A stretch of DNA of 64,000 nucleotides from NCBI RefSeq assembly GCF_027257975.1, contig NZ_JANZKX010000002.1:859394-923393 (forward strand). The letters run 5' to 3'. This document shows positions 45,348-54,268 of the stretch, one piece after another. A program made the translations under genes and the position numbers. The DNA comes from Pelomonas sp. BJYL3 (GTDB lineage Bacteria > Pseudomonadota > Gammaproteobacteria > Burkholderiales > Burkholderiaceae_C). Position 1 is the first letter of the stretch. Every line of letters starts with the position of its first letter. A model generated the notes under the pieces. That model was not told the DNA's origin. It saw nothing but the letters and a program-made list of their open reading frames with translations, and made no database searches.

Positions 45348-46325
45348 ATGAAGAGTCTGAAGCAAGCTGCACGTGGCAGCGCCCGTGCCCTGCTGGTCGG
45401 CCTGGTGGCCGCTGCGGCCCTGGCCGGTTGCGGCGGGGGCAGTGAGCCCATTGAGGCCTTTGCGCCCACGCGGCTGGTCGCCTTTGGTGACGAGGCCAGC
45501 GTGCTGACGGCGGACGGTCGCAAGTACAGCGTCAACGCGATCAACTCCGTCAGCAACGCGGTGGACTGCGCCAGCAATCCCCTGTGGATCCAGGTCCTGG
45601 CCAATCGCTACGGCATGGTGTTCCCGCAGTGCAATCCCAGCAACCTGGCCGCGCCGCAGGGGCGGATCATGGCCGCATACGGCGCCAAGGTCGATGACGT
45701 CCGCGCGCAGCTGGACCGCTATCTGGCCAGCGACGTGATGACGGAGCACACCCTGGTGACGCTGTTCGTCGGCATCCATGACATCCTGGGGCTCTATGCG
45801 CAGTACCCGGCCCAGTCCGAGGGTGACCTGATGAACGCGGCGGGCGATGCCGGCCGCCAGCTGGGCGAGCTGGCCGTGCGCATGATGCGCACGGGCGGCC
45901 GCACGCTCGTGGTGTCCCTGCCCGATGTCGGGGCCACGCCCTTCGCCTTCCAGGAACGCAACAACCGCCCGCCGGTGCGCGAGGGGCTCAACCGCGCGCA
46001 GTTCCTGTCGGCGTTGACCACGGCCTTCAACACCGAGCTGTACCGCGCCCTGGGCACGCTCAATGACGGCCGCCTGGGTGCGCTGGTGCTGGGCGACGAC
46101 ATGTCGACCTCGTTCACGAAGTACCCCGGCCAGTATGGCCTCACGGACATCATGAACCCGGCCTGCCAGGCCTCGGTGAGCCTGCCCAATTGCTCGATGA
46201 ACACCCTGGTCGGTGGGGCGACGGTCCAGACCTTCCTGTGGGCCGATGACCGCCATCTCGGTCCGACCGGGCACTCCACGCTGGGCAACCTCGCCCTGTC
46301 CCGCGTGCTGCGAAACCCGCTCTGA
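45348..46325 (+). CDS. SGNH/GDSL-family lipoprotein with altered catalytic blocks
   Basis: This 325-residue lipoprotein has a lipobox LAGC, with the lipidated Cys at about 28. The overall plan is that of SGNH hydrolases, but block I reads FGDEAS (about 46-51) instead of FGDS, and block III reads GIHD instead of GxND. The C-terminal block keeps DDRHLGPTGH. The usual nucleophile and oxyanion Asn are therefore missing or shifted. It may be a non-catalytic surface protein or use another Ser. GGAG lies 5 nt before the ATG. A terminator follows at 46399. Confidence 0.8.
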   Translation: MKSLKQAARGSARALLVGLVAAAALAGCGGGSEPIEAFAPTRLVAFGDEASVLTADGRKYSVNAINSVSNAVDCASNPLWIQVLANRYGMVFPQCNPSNLAAPQGRIMAAYGAKVDDVRAQLDRYLASDVMTEHTLVTLFVGIHDILGLYAQYPAQSEGDLMNAAGDAGRQLGELAVRMMRTGGRTLVVSLPDVGATPFAFQERNNRPPVREGLNRAQFLSALTTAFNTELYRALGTLNDGRLGALVLGDDMSTSFTKYPGQYGLTDIMNPACQASVSLPNCSMNTLVGGATVQTFLWADDRHLGPTGHSTLGNLALSRVLRNPL

Positions 46326-46398
46326 CGCAGGCGCCGGCACCGGCCTGTCGGCCGCCTGCGGGCTCGCAGGCACGACATCCTCAAGTTCACTGATTCCA

Positions 46399-46429
46399 CC
46401 CCGACACCGGCAACGGTGTCGGGGTTTTT
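46399..46429 (+). terminator. Terminator after the SGNH lipoprotein gene
   Basis: CCCCGACACC (46399-46408) pairs with GGTGTCGGGG (46415-46424) around a 6-nt loop, followed by five T. Confidence 0.92.
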
Positions 46430-46457
46430 ACTTCTTAGAGTCATGATCTGGCCAGCC

Positions 46458-46497
46458 TATAGTGCTCGACATTAAAAGCGAACGATCGTTCGTTTTT
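46458..46497 (+). promoter_or_regulatory. Promoter with TetR-type palindromic operator
   Basis: The -10 TATAGT is at 46458-46463. Eleven bases later starts a 24-bp near-perfect palindrome (46474-46497) with the perfect 14-bp core CGAACGATCGTTCG (46479-46492) and A4/T4 flanks. A TetR-family dimer bound here would block the esterase/OmpW operon downstream. No TetR gene is in the window. Confidence 0.65.
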
Positions 46498-46541
46498 GTT
46501 GTCCTGATCCCCAATCCATGCCAACTGCAGAGGTACGCACG

Positions 46542-47900
46542 ATGAGCAAGTTCAACCTGGCGATGCTGGCAATCAGCGTCGCAGCCCTGTCCGCCTGCGG
46601 GGGCGGCACCAGCGAAAGCCGTGATGAACCGCCCGCCGCTCGCGGCACCATCATCTACGGCACGCTGGCGGGTCATGCCACCCAGGCTCAGATCGATGCC
46701 GGCACCTCCGCGAGCGGCCTGCAGCCGCTGTCGGGCAAGGCCAAGTGCGAGGTCGACGTCCGCTACGTCTACTACATGACCCGTGACCCGCAAGGCCAGC
46801 CGGCCACGGCCTCGGCGGGCGTGCTGGTGCCCACCGGCACCGATGCCGCCTGCACGGGCAGCCGCCCCGTGCTGCTGTATGCCCATGGCACCGCCACGCA
46901 GAAGAGCTACAACCTGGCCGACGTCACCAACAACCGCGAAGCCTCGCTGATGATGGCCATGTACGCCGCCCAGGGCTTCATCGTGATCGCCCCCAACTTC
47001 CTGGGCTACGAGCGTTCCAGCCTGAGCTTCCACCCCTACCTGAACGCCGAGGCGCAGGCCGTGGACATGGTGGACGGCCTGCGCGCCGGCCTGGCCCACC
47101 TGAAGGCCGAGAGCAGCACCAAGCCTTCTGACAAGCTGCTGATCTCCGGCTATTCGGAAGGCGGCCACGTGGCTGTGGCCACGCACAAGGTCATCGAGCG
47201 CGACTACGGCAGCGAGTTCAAGGTCACCGCCTTGGCCCCGATGTCCGGCCCCTACAACATGGTGGGCTTCGGTGATGTGCTGGTCAATGTGCAGCCCAAT
47301 GCGGGCGCCACGGTGTTCTGGCCGCTGGTGCTGACCAGCTACCAGAAGTCCTATGGCAACGTCTACGCGAGCCCCAGCGAGGCGTACCAGGCGCCCTTCG
47401 ACGCGACCATCGAGACGCTGCTGCCCACCGATACGTCCATTGCCGACCTGATGGCCGCGGGCAAGCTGCCGGCCGATCCCACCCTGACCCGTGTCTTCGG
47501 GCAAGGCGGTCTGATCAAGGACAGCTTCAAGGCGGCCTATGCCACCTCCAACCTCCGCAAGGACCTGCAGGCCAATACCTTGCTGGGCCTCAGCACCAAG
47601 CGCCCCGTTGCGCTGTGCGGCGGCAAGATGGACCCCACGGTGTTCTACGACATCAACACCACCGCCATGGCCGCTGACCTGAAGACCCGTGGCATGCCGC
47701 TGATGGCCGCCTACGACCTGGAGAACCTCAGCTCGCTGCCTGCCGGTGCCGCCGGCCAGACCGTGTACTTCGGCTTCCAGCAGGCCAAGGCCGCCGCCGG
47801 CAGCTCGGCCCAGGCGCAGTACCACGGCGGGCTCGTGCCGCCGTTCTGCAATGCCCTGGCACGCGGCTTCTTCCAGCAAGTGCTGGCCGCTGGCCTCTGA
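46542..47900 (+). CDS. Lipoprotein alpha/beta hydrolase (secreted lipase/esterase-like)
   Basis: This 452-residue lipoprotein has the lipobox LSAC and a Gly-rich linker. The hydrolase fold shows an oxyanion region LLYAHGTATQ and a nucleophile elbow GYSEGG (about residue 200), with candidate Asp in GGKMDP and His near QYHGGLVPPF. The fold resembles secretory lipases (LIP family) and bacterial feruloyl/tannase-like esterases. GAGG lies about 8 nt before the ATG. It forms an operon with the OmpW-like gene 25 nt downstream. The operator upstream suggests induction by a hydrophobic compound. Confidence 0.87.
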   Translation: MSKFNLAMLAISVAALSACGGGTSESRDEPPAARGTIIYGTLAGHATQAQIDAGTSASGLQPLSGKAKCEVDVRYVYYMTRDPQGQPATASAGVLVPTGTDAACTGSRPVLLYAHGTATQKSYNLADVTNNREASLMMAMYAAQGFIVIAPNFLGYERSSLSFHPYLNAEAQAVDMVDGLRAGLAHLKAESSTKPSDKLLISGYSEGGHVAVATHKVIERDYGSEFKVTALAPMSGPYNMVGFGDVLVNVQPNAGATVFWPLVLTSYQKSYGNVYASPSEAYQAPFDATIETLLPTDTSIADLMAAGKLPADPTLTRVFGQGGLIKDSFKAAYATSNLRKDLQANTLLGLSTKRPVALCGGKMDPTVFYDINTTAMAADLKTRGMPLMAAYDLENLSSLPAGAAGQTVYFGFQQAKAAAGSSAQAQYHGGLVPPFCNALARGFFQQVLAAGL

Positions 47901-47925
47901 AGACGACATCCAGGAGCATCAAGAC

Positions 47926-48600
47926 ATGAAAGCAAACCACATCCTGTGTGCCGGCCTGCTGGCCTTGGCTGCAGCGGGCGCCCAGGCCCAGCACACTGTC
48001 TACCTTGGCGGCGCCCACATCGACGTCAATGCCACCATGCCCCCGCTGACCGGCGGTCCGGCCATCCCCGCCCCGGGCGCGCTGCTGCGCATCGGTTCGG
48101 CCGATACGCTGGGCTTTGGCTACACCTACCGCTATTCGCCGGAATGGAGCGCCGAGGTGGCGCTGGGCTTGCCGCCGGCGCACAAGGTCTATGGCGCCGG
48201 TTTCATCCAGGCTTTCGGCCAGATCTCGGTGGTCGAGCAGATGCCGCCCACGGTGTTCGCCAACTACCACTTCGTGAACCTGTGGCAGCGGGTCCAGCCC
48301 TTTGTGGGCCTGGGGATCAACTACACCCGCTTCACCAAGACCCGCAGCACGCCGTCCGGCGATGCGGCATCGGGCGGCCCCACCAGCATCAAGCTGTCGG
48401 ACTCCTGGGGTCTGGCCGGACACGTGGGCCTGACGGTCCAGTATGACAAGCACTGGTCCCTGGTGGCCACCGTGGCGCGGGCCGACGTCAAGAGCGACAT
48501 GACTGCCGTGACCCAGACCCGCGACGGCGAGATCACCCGCAGCACGCGGATCAACTTCCGCCCCACGGTCTACAGCCTGTCGCTGGGCTACAGCTTCTGA
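47926..48600 (+). CDS. OmpW family outer-membrane protein
   Basis: This is a 224-residue protein with a 21-residue signal peptide ending AQA and an eight-stranded barrel of the OmpW/AlkL type. The FGYTYRYSPEWSAEVALG and the VFANYHF...RVQPFVGLGINYTRF segments are family landmarks, and the chain ends in Phe. OmpW/AlkL proteins pass small hydrophobic molecules into the cell. Pairing with an exported esterase fits uptake of the released hydrophobic product. AGGAG is 9 nt before the ATG. Confidence 0.92.
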   Translation: MKANHILCAGLLALAAAGAQAQHTVYLGGAHIDVNATMPPLTGGPAIPAPGALLRIGSADTLGFGYTYRYSPEWSAEVALGLPPAHKVYGAGFIQAFGQISVVEQMPPTVFANYHFVNLWQRVQPFVGLGINYTRFTKTRSTPSGDAASGGPTSIKLSDSWGLAGHVGLTVQYDKHWSLVATVARADVKSDMTAVTQTRDGEITRSTRINFRPTVYSLSLGYSF

Positions 48601-48693
48601 TCGGGCGCTGAGCCCCGCGGCGCCACGGCGCTCATCCCCTGACGATGGGGGAGGCGGCCCGCTTCGGGAGAGGTGGGCCGCTACACTGCATCC

Positions 48694-49416
48694 ATGTCTG
48701 TTCTGCTGGCTCTGGATAGTTCCACTGAAACCCTGGTTGTGGCCTTGAGCCGCGAGTCCGGGCTGCTGTCTCATGAGAGCGAGGGCGGCGCCCGGGCCAG
48801 TGAGCAGATGGTGCCGCAGGCCATGGCCCTGCTGGCGCAGGCCGGCCTGACGCTGGCCCAGCTGGATGCCATCGCCTTTGCCGCCGGCCCCGGTGCCTTC
48901 ACCGGCTTGCGCACCGCCTGCGCCGTGGCCCAGGGCCTTGCCTTTGGCGCCTCCAGGCCGGTCCTCCCCATTGACAGCCTCCTGCTGGTGGCCGAGGACC
49001 TCCGACTTCAGCAGGCGCCTGCCGACCTGCCGGGCACTTGCTGGGTGCTGATGGACGCGCGTATGAACGAGGTCTACGCCGCGGCCTATCGCTGGCTGGG
49101 CGATCGCTGGGAGACACTGCGTGCGCCAGCTCTGTATGGGCTGCCCGCCTTGATCGAGGCCTTGCGCGGGCTCCCGCCGCAGGCTGTCGCAGGCAATGCC
49201 CTGACCGCTTTCGCCCAGGATCTCGCACCGGCGCTGCCGGCCGGCATCGTCCAGACCTCTCAGGCGCGCTCGCGTGCTGCAGCACTGGGCTCGCTGGCCC
49301 GGCAGGCCTTTCTGGCCGGACGTGCGGTCGATGCCGCTGAAGCCATGCCGGTCTACGTGCGCGACAAGGTCGCCCAGACCACCGCCGAACGCCTGGCTGC
49401 CAAGGGGGTCGCATGA
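48694..49416 (+). CDS. tsaB: tRNA t6A modification protein TsaB
   Basis: This 240-residue ASKHA-fold partner of TsaD takes part in threonylcarbamoyl transfer to tRNA. LLALDSSTETLVVAL at the start and GPGAFTGLRTACAVAQGLA are diagnostic. TACACT lies exactly 6 nt before the ATG with no ribosome site, so it is probably leaderless. The end overlaps an 18-codon reading frame that leads into rimI. With the Sua5-type gene at 44338, two of the t6A genes lie in this window. Confidence 0.95.
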   Translation: MSVLLALDSSTETLVVALSRESGLLSHESEGGARASEQMVPQAMALLAQAGLTLAQLDAIAFAAGPGAFTGLRTACAVAQGLAFGASRPVLPIDSLLLVAEDLRLQQAPADLPGTCWVLMDARMNEVYAAAYRWLGDRWETLRAPALYGLPALIEALRGLPPQAVAGNALTAFAQDLAPALPAGIVQTSQARSRAAALGSLARQAFLAGRAVDAAEAMPVYVRDKVAQTTAERLAAKGVA

Positions 49417-49469
49417 GCGCCCGCCTGGACCCGCAGCGGCACGCGGCCGGCCTGGAGGCTGCTTCGTGA
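49413..49469 (+). CDS. 18-codon coupling ORF between tsaB and rimI
   Basis: An ATG overlaps the tsaB stop (ATGA) and opens 18 codons whose TGA overlaps the rimI GTG (GTGA). The GGAGG ribosome site of rimI is inside it. It has no recognisable product (about 18 residues, MSARLDPQ...) and most likely carries ribosomes from tsaB to rimI. It may equally be fortuitous. Confidence 0.35.
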   Translation: MSARLDPQRHAAGLEAAS

Positions 49470-49969
49470 GCGCCTGCCTGGCCGTGTCGGCGGCGCCCCG
49501 GCTGCGCCGCATGCAGATCCCCGACCTGGAAGCGGTGCTGGCCATCGAGAACCAGGTCTATGAGTTTCCCTGGACCCGCGGCAACTTCATCGATTCCCTC
49601 GCGGCCGGCTACGAGGCCTGGCTCCTGGAGGACGGTGACATGGCGGCGGGCTACTTCCTGGCGCTGCAGGGCGTGGACGAGATGCATCTGCTCAACATCA
49701 GCGTGGCGCCCGCCTCGCAAGGGCGGGGCCATGCACGCCAGATGCTGGACGCCCTGTGCCGGCTGTGCCGCCAGTCCGGCTGCCTTCAGCTGTGGCTGGA
49801 GGTGCGGCTGGGCAATGAACGTGCGCGCCAGCTGTATCGCCGCTATGGCTTCGCCGAGGTCGGCCGGCGCCGCGCCTACTATCCCGCCGCGCAAGGCCAA
49901 CGTGAGGATGCCGTGCTGATGAGCCTGCAGCTGGCGGCGCAGCCCGTGTACCAGGAGGTGCAGCCATGA
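49466..49969 (+). CDS. rimI: Ribosomal-protein-alanine acetyltransferase RimI
   Basis: This 167-residue GNAT enzyme acetylates the N-terminal Ala of ribosomal protein S18. The EFPWTRGNFIDSL start, the NISVAPASQGRGHARQML acetyl-CoA motif and the NERARQLYRRYGFAEVGRR ending are typical. GTG 49466 follows GGAGG at 7-nt spacing. The tsaB-rimI order is widely conserved. The UDG gene follows after 58 nt. Confidence 0.93.
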   Translation: MSACLAVSAAPRLRRMQIPDLEAVLAIENQVYEFPWTRGNFIDSLAAGYEAWLLEDGDMAAGYFLALQGVDEMHLLNISVAPASQGRGHARQMLDALCRLCRQSGCLQLWLEVRLGNERARQLYRRYGFAEVGRRRAYYPAAQGQREDAVLMSLQLAAQPVYQEVQP

Positions 49970-50027
49970 GCCCGGCCCTCTGCCATCAGGTCTCGCACCT
50001 GCCACGTGCCCTGCGAAGGAGTCCCCT

Positions 50028-50975
50028 GTGAGCTGGGATGCGCGCCAACGCGCGATGCTGGAGGCGATGGGCCTCAAGGTCTGGATGCCACTGCCCAACG
50101 CCCCGGGCGAGCCGGCCTCGACTCCTGCCGTGGTGACGGCCGGCAAGGCGGCGCCGGTGTCGGAGCTGGCCCTTGCCGAGCGCCCGGCGCAGGCCCCTCT
50201 GCAAAGGGCGCCCGCACCCGAGCCTGGCGGCGGTGGCACTGGCCGTCCGGCCGCACCGCCCCGTGCGGTGCAGGTTCCCGTGCCGGCACCGGCTGCCGTC
50301 GAACCTCCGGCTGCGAGCGCCCTCCAGGCGCTGCTCCCAGCGGCCCTGGGGGCGGCGCAGGGCGAGCGTGCCGCGGCCATCCAGGCCATGGACTGGGTCC
50401 AGCTGCGTGACAGCGTGGCGTCCTGCCGCGCCTGCGGGCTCTGCGAAGGACGGCAGCGGACCGTCTTCGGCGTGGGCCACGAGCAGGCCCACTGGATGAT
50501 CATCGGCGAGGCGCCCGGCGAGCAGGAGGACCTGCAAGGCGAGCCCTTCGTCGGCCAGGCCGGCAAGCTGCTGGACAACATGCTGCGTGCCCTGGGCCTG
50601 ACCCGGGGCGGCGCAGAGGCGGCGCAGCAGGTCTTCATCGCCAACACCCTGAAGTGCCGGCCACCGCGCAACCGCAATCCCGAACCCGCCGAGCTGGCCC
50701 AGTGCCTGCCTTATCTGCAGCGCCAGATCGAGCTGGTGAAGCCCCGCATCATCCTGGCCCTGGGCCGCTTTGCCGTGCAGACCCTGCTTCAGCGCAGCGA
50801 GGCCATCGGCCGGCTGCGCGGCCAGATCCACGACTACCAGGGCATCCCGGTGGTGGTCAGCTACCACCCGGCCTACCTCCTTCGCAACCTGCCTGACAAG
50901 GCCCGTGCCTGGGAAGACTTGTGCCTGGCTCGTGCGGTCTACCGGCGGCAGCTGGGCGAGACGGGAGCGGGCTGA
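50028..50975 (+). CDS. Family 4 uracil-DNA glycosylase
   Basis: This 315-residue protein removes uracil from DNA. An N-terminal Pro/Ala-rich, probably disordered region of about 110 residues precedes the UDG4 domain. Iron-sulfur cluster Cys lie in CRACGLC and in NTLKCRPP...QCLPYL. Motif 1 is GEAPGEQED, and the HPAYLLR motif lies near the C-terminus. GTG 50028 follows GAAGGAG at 6 nt. The stop overlaps the next gene's ATG by one base. Confidence 0.95.
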   Translation: MSWDARQRAMLEAMGLKVWMPLPNAPGEPASTPAVVTAGKAAPVSELALAERPAQAPLQRAPAPEPGGGGTGRPAAPPRAVQVPVPAPAAVEPPAASALQALLPAALGAAQGERAAAIQAMDWVQLRDSVASCRACGLCEGRQRTVFGVGHEQAHWMIIGEAPGEQEDLQGEPFVGQAGKLLDNMLRALGLTRGGAEAAQQVFIANTLKCRPPRNRNPEPAELAQCLPYLQRQIELVKPRIILALGRFAVQTLLQRSEAIGRLRGQIHDYQGIPVVVSYHPAYLLRNLPDKARAWEDLCLARAVYRRQLGETGAG

Positions 50976-53080
50976 TGGCCGGGGGCGACAGGGCACTGGA
51001 AGAGCTGCAACGCGCCCTCCACGGCGCCCTCGACGAGGCGCAGATGCTGCGCCTGCTGGCCGACAACGTGCCCGTGTTGATGGCGCTCTACGAAGCCCAC
51101 ACCTTCCACTGCCGCTTCGCCAACCTCGCCTATGCCCGCACCTTCGGTCACAGCACCCGCTCGGTGCTGGGGCGGACCTTTGCCGAGGTCATCGGCGAGG
51201 AGGCCGCACGGCAGATCCAGCCCTATGTGGACCAGGTCATGCAGCGCGGCGCGGCCGTGCGCTATGAGCGCCAGATGCAGGCGCCGGACGGCCGCCCGCA
51301 TTGGCTGGAAGTCAATTTGCTGCCGCAGTTCGCGCCAGGGCAGGGGGCGGGCAGCCCGGTCATCGGCGCCTTCGTGCTGATCAATGACATCAGCGAGCGG
51401 CGCAGCGCCGAGGCGGCTCTGCGCGAGTCCGAGGAGCGCCTCGACAAGTTCATGCAGGCCACGGTGGAGGGCATCCTCTTCCACAAGGGCGGCATCATCA
51501 CCGATGCCAACCCGCCCCTGTGCGAGCTGGTGGGCTACCGGCTGGACGAGCTCGTCGGGCAGCCGGCCCTGAACTTCGTCGCGCCCGACATGCGGCCCAA
51601 GGTCAACAGCGTGATGATGGCGGGCCAGGAGCTGCGCTACGAGTCCGCCATCGTGCATCGCAGCGGCGAGCGCATTCCGGTGGAATTCATCGTGCGCACG
51701 CTGGAGCGCCAGGGCGAGCGCCTGCGCATGACCATCATCCGCGACATCCGCGAGCAGCTCGCCACGCAGGCCCGCATCCACCACCTGGCGCACCACGATC
51801 CCCTGACCCAGCTGCTCAATCGCGCCGCCTTCATGGAGCGCATGCAGGCCCGGCTGGAGGACGCCCATGTGCCGCCGCGCTCGCTGGCCCTGCTCTTCAT
51901 CGACCTGGACAACTTCAAGCGCGTCAATGACTCCCTGGGTCACCTGGAGGGCGACAAGGTCCTGGGCACGGTGGCGGACCGCGTCAGCGCCTGCCTGCGC
52001 AGCACGGACCTCGTCGGCCGCTTTGGCGGGGATGAATTCGTGGTGCTGCTGGCCGATGTCCACAGCCGCGCCGATGTGCAGGCCGTGCTGTCGGCCCTGC
52101 TGGCGGTGGTGGAGGTGCCGGTCCAGGCGGACGGTCGCGACCTCTCGGTGACGCCCTCCATCGGCGTGGCCATGTATCCCGAGCACGGTTCCAGCGCCGA
52201 GGAGCTGATCCAGCACGCCGACGCCGCGATGTACCTGGCCAAGGCCAGCGGCCGCGCCAACTACCGCTTCTTCGAGCCCGAGCTGGCCGAGCGCGCCTAT
52301 GCCGACCTCGTGCTGGAAGCCGAGCTCGCCCTGGCCCTCACCCGCGACGAATTCCAGCTCTTCTACCAGCCCCAGATCGACGCCCGCAGCGGCCAGCTGC
52401 GCGGTGCCGAAGCCCTGCTGCGCTGGCGCCATCCGCAGCGCGGCCTGCTGACGCCGGACGCCTTCATCGACGTCGCTGAGCGCCACCGCCTGATGCTGCC
52501 GCTCAGCGAATGGGTGATGCGCGAGGCCGCACGCCAGAGCCGGGACTGGCATGAACGCGGCGTCGCGGCCGTGCCCATTGCGGTCAATCTCAGCAGCATG
52601 CAGTTCCGGCTGGAGGATTTCGACCGCGTGGTGGCCCTGGTGCTGCAGGACGCCGGCGTGCCCGGGACCTGGCTGGAGCTGGAGCTCACCGAACGCATGC
52701 TCATGGACGACATCGAGCGCGTGCCGGCCCTGCTGCAGGCCCTGCGCGCCCTGGGGCTGAGCATCTCGGTCGATGACTTCGGCACGGGCTACACCTCCCT
52801 GTCCCACCTGGGGCGCCTGCCGGTGGACAAGCTCAAGATCGACCAGAGCTTCGTGGCCGGACTGCCCGGCGACAGCAAGGCCGTGGCCATCACCCGGGCC
52901 ATCGTGCAGATGGGCCTGGGCCTGGGTCTGCAGGTCAGCGCCGAGGGGGTGCGTGACCCGAGACAGGCGCGACTGCTGGGCGACTGGGGCTGCCACAGCC
53001 TGCAGGGCGAGCTGATCGGCCCGCCCATGCCCGCGGCCGAATTCGAGCATTGGCTGAGCCAGCGCCGGGCCGCGTCCTGA
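50975..53080 (+). CDS. PAS-PAS-GGDEF-EAL cyclic-di-GMP signalling protein
   Basis: This 701-residue soluble protein has two PAS domains (about 40-150 and 155-270), a GGDEF domain with intact GGDEF (about 350-354) and RSTD I-site, and an EAL domain (EAL at about 478) with Asn, DDFGTGYTS, KIDQ, EG and QG retained. Both activities could be functional. ATG 50975 overlaps the UDG stop (TGATG), so it is translated behind the repair enzyme. Motif spacing is nearly the same as in the two other PAS-GGDEF-EAL proteins of this window. Confidence 0.93.
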   Translation: MAGGDRALEELQRALHGALDEAQMLRLLADNVPVLMALYEAHTFHCRFANLAYARTFGHSTRSVLGRTFAEVIGEEAARQIQPYVDQVMQRGAAVRYERQMQAPDGRPHWLEVNLLPQFAPGQGAGSPVIGAFVLINDISERRSAEAALRESEERLDKFMQATVEGILFHKGGIITDANPPLCELVGYRLDELVGQPALNFVAPDMRPKVNSVMMAGQELRYESAIVHRSGERIPVEFIVRTLERQGERLRMTIIRDIREQLATQARIHHLAHHDPLTQLLNRAAFMERMQARLEDAHVPPRSLALLFIDLDNFKRVNDSLGHLEGDKVLGTVADRVSACLRSTDLVGRFGGDEFVVLLADVHSRADVQAVLSALLAVVEVPVQADGRDLSVTPSIGVAMYPEHGSSAEELIQHADAAMYLAKASGRANYRFFEPELAERAYADLVLEAELALALTRDEFQLFYQPQIDARSGQLRGAEALLRWRHPQRGLLTPDAFIDVAERHRLMLPLSEWVMREAARQSRDWHERGVAAVPIAVNLSSMQFRLEDFDRVVALVLQDAGVPGTWLELELTERMLMDDIERVPALLQALRALGLSISVDDFGTGYTSLSHLGRLPVDKLKIDQSFVAGLPGDSKAVAITRAIVQMGLGLGLQVSAEGVRDPRQARLLGDWGCHSLQGELIGPPMPAAEFEHWLSQRRAAS

Positions 53081-53121
53081 GGGCCGGCGACCCGGCGGCG
53101 GCCGGTCCCTACAATGCCCGG

Positions 53122-54237
53122 ATGTCAGCGAACGATAGCTCCAGGCCGCAGAGCGCCGAGACCGGCACGCCCCTGCTGCACCAGATCCGCGAACACCTGG
53201 CCGACGAGGGCTGGTGGCCCTTCGACCGGTTCATGAGCACCGCGCTCTACGCGCCGGAGCACGGCTATTACAGCGGCGGCCGCCAGAAGTTCGGCCTGCT
53301 GCCGGACAGCGGCTCCGACTTCGTCACCGCGCCCGAGCTCTCGCCCCTTTTCGGCCAGGCCCTGGCGGCCCAGGTGGCTCAGGCCCTGAGCCAGACGGCG
53401 ACCGACGAGGTCTGGGAGTTCGGCGCAGGGACCGGTGCGCTGGCGGAGCAGCTGCTCTCGACCCTGGGCGATGCGGTGCGCCGCTATGTGATCGTCGACC
53501 TCTCCGGCACCTTGCGCGCGCGGCAGGCCGAGCGGCTCAAGCCCTGGGCCCACAAGCTGGTCTGGCTGGATGCGCTGCCTGAGCGTTTCTGCGGCGTGGT
53601 GGTGGGCAACGAGGTGCTGGACGCCATGCCCGTGCAGCTCATCCGCTATGACGGCCGCCAGTGGCTGGAGCGCGGCGTGGTGCGCGAGGGTGAGGGCCTG
53701 GGCTGGGCCGACCGGCCGACGCCCCTGCAGCCGCCCTGCGCGCCGCCGGATGGCTTCGTGCCCGGCTTCCTCACCGAGCTACACGCGCAGGCGGAGGCCT
53801 TCGTGCGGACCCTCGCGGCGCAGCTGGAACGCGGCGCCGCCTTCTTCATCGACTACGGCTTTCCCGAGGCCGAGTACTACCACCCCCAGCGCAGCGGCGG
53901 CACGCTGATGTGCCATTACCTGCACCAGGCCGACCCCGACCCGCTGCAGCGCGTGGGCGACAAGGACATCACCGCCCACGTCAACTTCACCGGCGTCGCC
54001 CTGGCCGGCCAGGACGCCGGCCTGCAGGTGCTGGGCTACACCAGCCAGGCCAATTTCCTCATCAACTGCGGGCTGATCGAGCTGATGGCCCAGGCCTCGC
54101 TGCCCGCGCGGACCATGGCGCACAAGCTGCTGGCCGAACATGAGATGGGCGAGCTCTTCAAGGTGATCGGCTTCGTGGCTGGGCCGGAGTTCGAGGCCAT
54201 CGGCTTCAGCCGCGGGGACCGCAGCCACACGCTCTGA
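53122..54237 (+). CDS. SAM-dependent methyltransferase, MidA/NDUFAF7 family
   Basis: This 371-residue class I methyltransferase of the MidA family (COG1565) includes the mitochondrial complex I arginine methylase NDUFAF7. The opening GWWPFDRFMSTALYAPEHGYYSGG and the SAM motif WEFGAGTGALAEQLL are diagnostic, and the NEVLDAMPV segment supports it. The bacterial substrate is unknown. ATG 53122 has TACAAT exactly 6 nt upstream and no ribosome site, again a leaderless arrangement. Confidence 0.92.
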   Translation: MSANDSSRPQSAETGTPLLHQIREHLADEGWWPFDRFMSTALYAPEHGYYSGGRQKFGLLPDSGSDFVTAPELSPLFGQALAAQVAQALSQTATDEVWEFGAGTGALAEQLLSTLGDAVRRYVIVDLSGTLRARQAERLKPWAHKLVWLDALPERFCGVVVGNEVLDAMPVQLIRYDGRQWLERGVVREGEGLGWADRPTPLQPPCAPPDGFVPGFLTELHAQAEAFVRTLAAQLERGAAFFIDYGFPEAEYYHPQRSGGTLMCHYLHQADPDPLQRVGDKDITAHVNFTGVALAGQDAGLQVLGYTSQANFLINCGLIELMAQASLPARTMAHKLLAEHEMGELFKVIGFVAGPEFEAIGFSRGDRSHTL

Positions 54238-54268
54238 CGAGCCCCGGACGAGGGCCCGCCAGACAGCA

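Noticed and set aside
50939..53050. 703-codon minus-strand ORF
   Set aside because: It is antisense to the third PAS-GGDEF-EAL gene; its composition shows no recognisable domain.
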